64,000 nt of DNA from Heliopora coerulea (Eukaryota; Cnidaria; Anthozoa; Scleralcyonacea; Helioporidae). The translations under genes and the position numbers were made by a program. Location of the stretch: contig JASJOG010000097.1 of assembly GCA_030142905.1 (NCBI GenBank), positions 930,001 to 994,000 on the forward strand, given 5' to 3'. The notes beneath the pieces are model-generated. The model made no database searches. It was not told the DNA's origin and saw only the letters and a program-made list of their open reading frames with translations. Shown piece after piece: positions 38,901 through 50,900 of this stretch; the first letter of the stretch is position 1, and each line of letters opens with the position of its first letter.

Positions 38901-41900
38901 AGAGGATATTTAAGCACTCTTTGCATTGGGACCACCAGTAAAGATCGAAGTCCAAATTTTCCGTCGTTTGCATTGTGACAACATTCCTGACAACAACAAA
39001 AAAGTGAAATCAGTCAGAGGAAACAAAAAATCATTCTGGAACTAACACACTGAAGTATTTTAGTTATTAGTTGACTGTTTTAAACTATCGAATCAGCTGG
39101 ATCCTTACGAGAAATTTCACATTTCATTTCGCAAATGAAAATAGCACTTCATATGTGAATGTTTGAATTCCATATATGAAACAAAGACTTCATATGTGAA
39201 ACACATGTTCCGTAGACCAACATTTCACACGTAAAATTCGGAACGAAGTCATTTCACACGTGGATTAGGTATTTCACACGTGAAACGTTCCGATTTCACA
39301 TGTGAAACAAAAATTTCATACCCGAAAATGTTCTAATTCCATGCGTTTTTCGCGTGTGGGATGACATATGAAACTGTCAAGGGAAACAGTGTTTCAGTTT
39401 TATCAGTCGTAGAAGGACAAGGAATTCTTACGACGGCTCAACACTTATCCTTGAAAATATGCTGTGTGTAAATTATATTTCAGAATCATCATCAATGCCG
39501 GAGGATCATGAAATTTTCGCTTCATGTTACCCTAAGGATGTTTATGTATTCGATAAGATAAACTGCACATCATCTCAAATAAACGATAAATTGTCCCATA
39601 ATAATCTCCTCAGAAATAAAACTTCTTTCAGGTACAAGAAACAGACTAAGTTAAAAAAAGCTAACTTAAATAAACATAAAGGAATATACAAAACGGCCAC
39701 CATTATAAACGAGGTCCATCGCGGTATTTAATCAAGTACAATGCTTATAGATTGTGGGCATGCAATGTATGAATGTTGTCTATTCGGCTTCAGAGCTAGA
39801 GAAATCTGGACCGCCGCAAAACGAAACAAGTGACCAAGTAATATACAATGTAAATTAATAAATAAAAGTTTGACTAAACTAAGCTCAAATAAAATTAACC
39901 CACCAAGAGGACAATCTGGTGAAACTATGTATTAAAATTATTCGTAGGATTCAGACAATTTTAGTAATATCAGTCAAATTACCGTTCCCTTACCAACATC
40001 TGTCTGTTTACTTCAGGATCACTTTCGCAAAGTTTGTCAACCTAAAAAGTAAGTCAGAGTCTGACGTACACTGTAACTACATACATGACAACTTAGCTGG
40101 GCTTATTCATGTCAACAGGATCTCAGTGCATTGGATATGCGTGCTATAATAAACAAAAACTGTTTTAAAAAAGCAAGAAACAATCTAGCCAGGAAATTTT
40201 GTCATACAATTTGTGTTTTATGTGTTACTTGGTTAAGTATGCATCAATAGTCTTCGCACTCGTGGTTCCTCGTGCTACGATAATAAACAACAACACACTG
40301 ACATATTTCGGAATCATCCTCAGAGATACATGTACATGAAGAGAAATTTTTTCATGATAATCTCACACCGCCGAAGTCAACTGAAAAATGTTGACTCGAG
40401 CGGGATTTGAACTCGCGCCTTCGGGTTACCGGAATCCCCAAGGTGCGAGTTCAAATCCCGCTCGAGTCAACATTTTTCAGTTGACTCCTGCAGTGTCAGA
40501 TTATCATGATATAATTCTCTGCATGTATCTCTGAGGATGATTCTGAAATAAAATAAAACATTGCATCCTCTCGTGGATAAACGTTAAGTTGTCGCGAGAA
40601 TATCTCGTGCACCTAAGTTGAATAAAAACGTGCCTCCAATCCTTGTGGACTCGATAGCTCAACAGATAGAGCGGCGGACCGGTATCCCGAAGATGCGAGT
40701 TCAAATCCCGCTCGAATCAACATTTTTCAGTTGACTTTGGCAGTGTCAGATTACGCTGACATATACTTGGAGACTGAAACAGCCAACGTAATCGCTACAA
40801 TACAGATGTTTAATCAATTACTGTCTTCCCCAACTGTTTGTAAAACGTGTACCAAACTCAAGTTTTACCTTATAATCAGCCTCCTATGCCGAAATGTCAA
40901 ATTTTCTGTGTTAAGGACTCGGGTATTCCTCAGCAGTTGGGGATCCCGTTGCGAGGAAAGACAGAAGGAAGATATTTCTTCCTACCATTTTTGGCGTCTC
41001 TCGTCTCTATCCTGCCGCCCTCGTACACATTTACAGTCACAATGTTCTGTAAATGCCCAACTGGCCAAATTGCTTTTCTGATTGGTTTTTATACAAGTTA
41101 CCTAAGGAGGGGTCTTCCTAATAACAACAGATTTAGAGGCTGATTATATGGAGATTTTCAGCCCGGTCTTCTGATAAACGGAGCTCGCGATTACATGAAG
41201 AAAGTTTCAGCCCGGCTGACCCGGTTGAAAAAGCCCATGTAATCGCACGAAAAAATTTCAGTCCGGGCTGAAAAGATGATTGGCAGGCGTGGGAAGATGT
41301 AAATTGCCAAAACAACAAAGGCTACCGACAAATTCCTGCCTTAAAGTTACCAAGTTTACAATTTGTCTTGTGCAAGAGAGAGTACATAAAAACGGTCTTT
41401 GTAGTGTACATCAATAAAAAAAATACACTTACGTAGTTTTGAGCGGTTTGCATCTCTCTGCAATATTTCCCATATTCTAAAAAATCATCTTTCTATATTA
41501 AAATAGCAATGCCTTAGAGTTACATATAAGGCGGAAAAAACGTTACATAAGGCGGAAAATATGTCACATAAGGCGGAAAAAATGTTACAAAAGGCGAAAA
41601 AATGTTACATAAGGCGGAAAAAACGCTACATTAGGCGAAAAAAACGTTCCATTAGGTGGGAAAACCGTTAAAAAAGGGGGAAAACCGTTAAAAAAGGTGG
41701 AAAAACGTTACATAAGGTGGAAAAACGTTACATAAGGTGGAAAAAAACGTTACATAATGTAGAAAAAACAGGGTGCGAACTGCAATTTGCAGGGGGAAAT
41801 GTTAAAGGAATGTTTATGATTGACTGCATATCCCTTCATCGAGTGCGTGCAAAATTCCATCATAATTGTTTCCAAATCGCAACTAGCCATGACTGAAATC

Positions 41901-44900
41901 CTTTTGTTTATTGTTCTCTCCATGTTTTTGCTGAGGCCATTCATTTGTTCTTTTGTTTCTCGAGGTGTCCTGTGTATAGGACACTGGGCTTTAAAGGATT
42001 GAAGAATATATTGGAGACCCATATAACCTTATAATCGACGATATTCAGGCACTACTTACCGCTAAGACAAAACAACTGCTGATATGGCTTGTCTGTGTAT
42101 AGGACACTGCGCGTTAAAGGGTTAAAGAATACATTGGAGACCGATATAACCTTGTAATCGATGATATTCGGGCACTACTTACCACTAACACAAAACAACT
42201 GCTGATATGGCTTGTCTGTGTATAGGACACTGCGCGTTAAAGGGTTAAAGAATACATTGGAGACCGATATAACCTTGTAATCGATGATATTCGGGCACTA
42301 CTTACCACTAACACAAAACAACTGCTGATATAGCTTGTCTGTGTATAGGACACTGCGCATTAAAGGGTTAAAGAATACATTGGAGACCCATATAACCTTA
42401 TAATCGATGATATTCAAGCACTACTTACCGCTAAGACAAAACAGCTGCTGATATGGCTCCCAGTATCTTTCTTTGTCCTACACGCCCTCTCAAGTTTACC
42501 AAGAAACACCTTGTGCATTTCTAAAAGGTCCTGAAAGAAACCAATCAGACAATCGTAAAAAGTACGTTATTAAATGTCCCAATGCATTTTTACAGTACGC
42601 CAGGATTTGTATTTAAACATCGATTTAGACGTCGTATTTTTATTAGACGCGGTTAAGACGTGGCGTACAGATTTGGCAAAACTCTAGCGGTACAACAGTG
42701 GGTAAACGTTAAAGGGTCAATTACTTTGTTAAACTAAAAATAAACGCTTGCCTTATACAAGGATATGCGATACAATTGTCGTATGCATTCAGGTGACGCT
42801 GTATAAGATAACTTGCAGGAGTTTCTAGAGCGTACTGCTTCATAAGCGACAATCTCGTAAGCCAGAATTATGCCCTTAAGATGGCTCCCCAGGGCAATGA
42901 ACTCTAAAAAGACTGGAACGATATCTCGTTATACCTGGCCTCACGATTGAATGAAGACGACATGGGGGCAGCCATGTAGGTCAAAAACACGCGTGGGGAA
43001 AAGTTGTATTAAACCTTTACTTTTCATTGACAGTTCATTCTGACAAATATGCAGTCCTACCGACATTTTCCTCTACTTACGAAGGATAAAAAAGGTAACT
43101 GTCGAAAAATCCTAAATTTAGGTTAAGTTTTTCGCAATAGGTTGCGTGTTTTGTCGTGTAGGGGACTCGGATGACCTGCAAATTGACCTACATGTTAGCC
43201 TTCATGTTGGCTTCAAAAAGGTATCGTTCCAGTCTTTTCAGAGTTCAATGGGGTAAGTTTTAATAGGGGGACTGGTAACTAACTACGCATGCGTAGACGA
43301 TGATCTTGTTGATTCGTTATTACCATGACAGCACCATTCGCGTCATGCAAAAGTACTAAATTTCTGGATGTTTGTTTCAGTGAATTTCTTTCAGAGTTGG
43401 TAAATGAAGCGGATTGAGTAATTACAGAATAATGGTATATTACGAAAGTAGTATATTAGTATTAGTATATTACGAAATATGGCACATATTTCTTATTTGT
43501 TTTTTTATTTTAATATGAAGCCGCTGGCAGTTTCGGTTGGGGTCGATACAGTTAGGGTTCGTTTCAAGCCTTTTCGTGCGCGATTGGGCACTCCATTTCA
43601 TGCGATAGACAGAAAATGCCCAATATTCCTTGAATGTACCTTTAGGGTGGATTAGCACGTATGCTTCTTATGTTCCTTTCTAGTCTTTCCCCATTGCACT
43701 TTAACCGCAGTGAAAACAGATTAAATTAAAAAAACAACACCTCTACGTAATCAGCATTACCAATTATACATGTACAGAACTCGTTGATCAGTTGGCACAG
43801 CATATCTCTAGATCCGCAGGGTCGCAGGTTCAATTCCAAGACGTATTTTCATACCTTGACATTAACAAAGATTATTTTACGATCTTCCTGGGTTAATACT
43901 CCTTCTAATTTATCCATAAATTTCTGAAAAAAATTAATTTTTAGACAGATGAGCCATGGAATCAACGAGACGTCCAATCGTCATAACCTACATGCACATA
44001 TATTAAATACCTATTAATTGAAAATGAGGTCGCAGGGCCGGCAGAAGAGGGGGACTAAAGGGGCTTTAGCTCCCCCCAATAAAATTTAATAAGCTGTCAA
44101 AAAAAATTAATAAAGGTGTTCGGTTGTGTGCTATGCAAGGTGTGTTGGATGTAAGTACTTTGAACAACTCTGAGGTCTAAGCGAGTATTTCTGACTATTT
44201 ACAAGTCAACTGATACAGCTTGTACAACATACAACAGAACACCTTTACTAAAAACTGTCAAAAATTTAATAAAGGTGTTCGGCTGTGTGCTGAGCAAGCT
44301 GTGTTAGATGTAAGTACTTTGAACAACTCTGAGTTCTAAGTGCGTTTTTCTGACTATTTACAAGTCAAATGACACAGGTTGCACAGCATACAACCGAACA
44401 CCTTTACTTACATGAAGCTAAAAGTGGGCCCGACCTCTATTTGAGAGTCATGCCGCCACTGGAAACTGGTTCGCTTTGGTTTCTGTTTCCACTAGTCAAA
44501 CATTGATTTATCCTACTTCTATTACTTCTGCCTTTAAACAAAAGTAATAATAGTGTTCCAGCACAATTTATTATTCGGAATTTTTCACTTCAGGTAACTT
44601 AATTCTCCTGAAATTTCATAGAAATCAGTTCGAAGATTTTCCCGCCAAAACTTACCTGCCCGAACAAAAATCGTATCGAACCGGTCCAACGTCGCGAAAT
44701 CTCGGACCGTTAAGCAGCCAATCAGCAAGCGTAATTTTGCGCAAGGATTGGAAAACGAACTCAGCCATACAGTACAAAACTTGATACTCCACATTTCCCC
44801 CCCGGTCACTATAATGTATTAACCAACAGTCTGTTGAACATTACAATTGCCGTACCTCTTTTATTATTGTCAGGGCATCGACGTAGTTCTGTTCAGTTCC

Positions 44901-47900
44901 CAAGAGCTCCTCGATAACATATGCTCTCTTTTCATCAGTTTTGTTGGCATGCAAGTCTGAGATCTGAAAATAAAAGATATGGCAAGATTTTGTAATTTAA
45001 TTACAACATAAGGTCAGTACAAACAGAAAACTCAAATTTGGTGTAGATTACCGAGCCCCCTCGCCGGCACTCGGCAGTAAAAAACTGCACTAGAAATTAC
45101 TCTTTACTACACAACTTCTCATCCCATTCCTCTTTGTTCCACCATTCACCTACCTTCAATCGGTTCCGTATGCTAACAACATCATCATAAATCTTTGTAT
45201 CATCTTCAATTGTCACGGCATCATAAACATTTTCTTCAGCAACATCTTTAGTCCTTCAACGTAAACATAAGTCATGAATGGTCGCGGATTGGACAAAGGA
45301 AAGTCACTGCTCACAAACCATCTAGTTTTGTAACACATCAGCTGTTCAAGCTGCTTCTGTCATTGTAAATATTTCGTTCTACTTTGAAGATGTTCCTGGT
45401 TTGGCAACGAAACTTCAGTGGTAAATTTTCTTAGTACAATTACACAGGTGATTATCGAAAATCCCGGGAAGTGATTGGCTAGAAGATTACCTCATAAATC
45501 TCAATAGTCACCTACAAGTGATTACAGCAGTGAAAGCTCAGAAACAAGATGGCGGCTATCTATGCAAATGTTACCGAGGAGATTTTAAAACAGCTCGTTC
45601 TCTACTTTCTTTCCTATCATCACCTGTGTGATTATACCAAAACAATTATTCGCCTCAGGCTCAGTGAATATTATTGAATAATCCCCATGACGAACAATAT
45701 TCACTTCGCTTTCGGCAAATAATTGTTAATTAGCATATACCTCGCAGGTGACTTGTGTTTTTTTTTTGTGCAATCTGATTGGTTGTTCCTCTATCTCGGA
45801 ATATCCTGCACTATTCACCTCCGAGCAAAACAAGATGGCGTCCAGTTTTCTTTCTGTTATAGAAGAACCTTTTTTTAATAAGCGAAACCGCCGTGACACA
45901 CAACACCAAAGTAGCAACCAAATTTGGCAATAAATTGTCCAAAGATAAGTAGTTCTTTTACTTTTTAGCGGTAAATGCACCCAGGATGTGTTCAAAATGT
46001 TTTGTTTACGAATGATGAGTGGGCGACATATCGACGTTCCGTAAAATTGTTTTTAAAATTTAAAAAAATATTTATGTGAAAACAATTGTGCGAGGTATAT
46101 GCTAAAACAATTATTCATCTCAGTGTCGGTGAATAGCGTTCTTTAATAATTGTTCCTTAAACTATTATGTCTACGTTTTGGTTTTGGTAAAAGTTGTTTG
46201 CTGGGCAAACATAATATTCATAACAAGACTGCGCTTTTCGCCTGGTTCCTCGATAGCAATGGTCCTTACATGGCGTTTTTCTTAATCTTTAGGCAGCTTT
46301 CTTCACAGTAATTCTGCACCAATGGATCTTAAAAGCGAAATCCATTTCAGAAGTTTCCGTATTCGAATAATCTTAGGTAGAGCAAATGTGCCATTATTCG
46401 CAATAAACATCAGACTTTCAGGTTCTGACAATTTTTCGGACAAATTTCTCGTTTTGGCCCTTTTTTTAAGCCGTTTGGCTGTTCAATGATCGACCGGTCA
46501 AATTATTTTCGACGACTTTAGCCTTTTTAAATTTGAACAGCGCCATTTTTGTAAGCTTAAGTATTCTCTGATTTCATATTTTATAACCATAACTTAACTG
46601 TTGACAGTCCCCAGGTCTCAAATTTGTGATTCGTATTCTGCTGAAATGTACGAATGTACATGTCCAATTGGAGTTGGTACGAAATAAGCTTTGATGTAAG
46701 ACTTACGTTTAAAAATGTTCATTGTTTAGCCCCAAAAGTTCCGATTTCATTGTCCTGAAAACGCTCCAGATATTCGTTGCTTAGCCGAAATATTGCGAAA
46801 TACGACACAATATTCTTGAAAACTACGCAATAGTCTGTTGGGGCTAAAACTAAAAAGGAGATAACTGTACCCGTTGCCTCCCGATTGTGCACCAGTTCAG
46901 AGGCTATTCTTTGAACGTTCTCATGGCGGAATGATAAGGCCAAGTGAAAATTGGCAGGGACACCATGTTGACTGTTTATCGCTCAGCTTTTAACTTGCTC
47001 ACTTAGGCCCGCCATCTGTACATGGCCTGCTCTTTTGTGTCAATAACATTGACATCTTTACCCAGCAGAAATTAGAACTAGAGTCATTATGTCTTTGAAT
47101 TCTTTTGTTTGTTCATGGGGTGCATTGTTTTGTTTGTTCACATGGGGTGCTGGTGGCACAGTGGTAGTGCACGCAGGGGTTTAACGAGGAGGGGGAGGGC
47201 AATCGGTGCAGATGCCTTGGGGGGCATTTTTGGAGGGGTGGCATTTTTTGGAGGGGCGGCATTTTCGGCCATTAGTGTCCTGAAAACGTTGACCTACATA
47301 TTAAGTCATTCTTGTGTTGTTGATAGACGAACGTAAAACCAACTGATTACTATTTATTTGAAGACTGATAGCAGTTGAACAGCAAAGTTTGCGTAAGTTT
47401 ACGCATGAGCGCTGGTTAGTAATTTGAATTAATGTACATAGTGAAGAAAGAACATTCCATTTTTCGATAGAATATTCTTTGTACATGTTTACTTTTCGAG
47501 TCTTCTTTTGTTCTTTCTTTTCTCTTTTGTCGGGGAGGGGGAGTGGCGTTTTCCACTCCCGCCTCGGGAGGCAATTTACCTCGTTACGTCACTGAGTGTA
47601 CGTGTCTCTCGCCACTGTAACTAGGGTTCGATTCTGGCTCCGTGCAGTTATCTGATTAAAGTCACCTTGGTCATATGTGAGAAGAGTGCTGTCCAGTTTG
47701 ACTCTACCAAACATCGCAGGTTTTCTCCGGGTACTCCGGTTTCCTCTAGTTCTAACACTGGACCCATGAGGAGTGGCCCTCTAGGGAGAGCAGCTTAGGT
47801 AGCTGATAGGGTTATCCAGTATAAATAAAGACAAATTACTTTTACTTTACCTTTACAAGAGTCAACAAGCTGCTGTACTTCCCTCTAATGAAGGACTGTC

Positions 47901-50900
47901 TGAGCAGGTCAAGAGCTCACAAATACACAATTAACAAGGTGTTACCACAACTACACTGGAGGTACCACAATGTTTGATAAGAACATGCAAGTTATTACTA
48001 AATGTGGTAGCTTTGTAGAAATATGATGTTTTATACGTACGCTCTCAAGCTAAAAAAACTCTCTGAGTCCTTGACGGGAATCGAACCCGTAACCTTCCGA
48101 TCGCCAGTCATTCTAGAGCGTCTCACCGGCGATCAGGAAGTTACGGGTTCGATTCCCGTCAGGGACTCAGAAAGTTTTTCTAAGTAGAATAGCTTGAGAG
48201 CGTACGTATAAAACATCAACATGCAAGTTATTATAAAACTTAACATTTGAAAATTTATTAATCTTTCACTAACTTACATTGCTATTTCTTCCAAGTTTCC
48301 ATAAATATCCTCATCTTTTTGCTGTACATATAGACTCAGTGCTTTGTCACTGGGAAATGGGCTAGTAGATTAAATGAAAATGGATGAGTATGTAAAAAAC
48401 AGAATTTATAAACTAAGAATTTATAAACTAAAAATTTATAAAATAAGGTACAGTGCATTCAAAAGCCATGGAGTTTCACATGCACTAAAGCAAGAAACCA
48501 TCATATCACTGAAATTGATTGGCAACTGATCAGCTGGGTAGCAAATTTTCCTTTTTGTCTTAAGTTTATTAACACATTAAGAGGAAGGTAACAAAAATCA
48601 AAATGTCCATCCCTCAGATTCATTTTTTCCAAGCCTAGATATTCCAACAGCTGCAACTTGTTTTGGGTCCAAGTTAAAACAATGAGCAAAATACTGCTCA
48701 TTTTTAGCTAGTCCTTGTAGAGCAACTTGTTCCAGCCATTTTGAATTTTCCCTCATCTTTGCCAAGGCCTTTACAAATGGCCCAAGAGGATGAGGCTGGT
48801 AAAGTACCACACTTTACTAAAGTAGCATTTTGACAAACTTTGACCATATCACCATGGTTCTGCAGTAAACCACTGCAGACTGGTGAAATATCAAGAATTT
48901 AGTTACAGCAACATAAATGGAAATACTGTATTACTGCAATACTCACACTAAAATTGTTACATACAAAAGCTTTAAAAATTTCCAACTAGTGCAGCTGTTA
49001 AAGAGTGGAGAAGACAGAGAAATGGGGTACAGGGGTGGAGTCACTGGTAAATTATTTAACAATTATTTGATGAAGGCAAAGTGAATATTGTTCAATAATT
49101 CCTGAGATGAAATCAATGAGGTCATTCAACAATATTCAACAAAGCAGAGGTAAATAATTGTCTTACTATAATTACACTGGTGATTATTTGAAAGAAAATA
49201 GTAAATGAGCTGTTTTAAAAGTTTTCAGTTATGTATTTAGTACAAAGGTAGCCATCATTCTGCATACAAGTAAATGCAATCAATGTTATACTCACCTGTA
49301 GGTGAATATTAAGAAATGTGACTTAATTCTTGGTCAATTACTTTGTGAGATTTTTGATAATCACCTATGTAATTATACTAATTAAGGTTAATGCCATTTA
49401 TTGTCCTCAGAAATCCCACTTTTCATAATTTTTGGTAATAGAATGATACAGCATGATCAAATTCACAGAACACGCAAAAAAAAAAAAAATAACAGAAAGA
49501 TTGCAACAATCCAAGAGCCTTGCCAAGAAACTTGCTATTACATTTTCCTTCAAAGTTTTTTTCCATGGATTTGAATAAACTGGAAACCTAACCTTGACAA
49601 ATTGTGGGTGTGGCTTGTTCCAATCCCTTAATGGCACTGCCACTGAGGCAACCCTTTTTTTAGTTCATTTAACCTTGCTACAGTACTGGTATCAGTTGAA
49701 CATAATTAACATACTTCTGTTTTCAACATAGCATTCTTTGGCTATTGATTTCCCAGGCAGAAAGCAAGATCGTAATATAAATATCAGAGCCCAGCTCAGA
49801 ATTCTTAAATGTATCACCATAGTGAAAGAGGCAAGTCAAAAAGTTTTAAAACATGTTTACTGACGTTAAACAGAGTAATATACGCTCTTTAAAGTGTATA
49901 TTACTCTTCATCTTCTCCTACTTTATCTTAAATTACCATTCACCATGGTATCTACATATTTAAAAACTGTGTTTAAATTTCTTACCATGACAAAATCGCT
50001 GTTTTATTATTGGAACAACTATGCTAAAACTATGCTAGGCCATAACAACTTTATATCATGTGTTATAGGCAGAAATACCCTTTTTTCAGGAATGGTGAAT
50101 GGGGGAACAAGATAAAAATAAAATTGTACTGATCTGCCATTTTGTTCATATTGTCACAGTCTGAAACAGGTTCACAATCACAGCCTGCCATTTTGCCATT
50201 TCTGACTAGTTCATGTACATCATGACACTTTTGCAAGTCACCTTATACAGTAAAACCTGAGTTTTACGACACCCTTTTTTACAGCCACCTGTCTTATACA
50301 ACCAGTTTTTCTGGCATGGATGATTTGTAGTTAAAATATACCTGCCGTGACCAACCGCCTGTCTAACCTGACCAGCGACCAGGTTTTAGTGCTCAAAATA
50401 AGAAATTTTACTTGTCACGAGCAACTACTGCAAATTAAAATTGCTGACCGGTCTAGTCATGGGCTGAACCCTGATTGGTGAATTAAGTTTGGCAGAAGAT
50501 CAGCATCCTCTTCTTCTGAACCTAATATGCATGGCAGATTTAATTTGATCGATCATAATTAAGTTTTGTGAGTTAAGTTCACCATTCAAATCAATGCTGC
50601 TCTACAATCGCTCCATTGTCTCGGCAAAGAGAATACAGGAAACAAGAAAAACTACGCACTTACCGCTTTGATCTAGTTTTGATCACTTCTGTGCGCTTAT
50701 ACTTATACTGTTGTGAATTTCTTTCTGAACTAGTTAGGAAATCAAAGCAGTTCACACTGACCAATTTTTTTTCACTTTATAAGTAGATGAACTTAAGTAA
50801 ATTCTTGTGTGATTCTTAGTTGAATAAAGTAATTGTCAATTAATTTTTTGTTTGCTTGTTCAATCATAATAATGCACATTTTGCTTAAATTTATGCATTT

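Noticed and set aside
39459..39731. A 90-codon plus-strand frame between Vav exons 10 and 11
   Set aside because: Lys/Asn-rich in AT-rich intron, no recognised family and no splice or promoter support.
40648..40719. A functional tRNA gene
   Set aside because: The acceptor and T arms pair but the anticodon stem does not, and the T-arm recurs in nearby repeats, so I list it as tRNA-like only.
41965..42472. CRISPR-like array (regularly spaced repeats)
   Set aside because: A eukaryotic tandem duplication with 123-bp identical units and no separate spacers.
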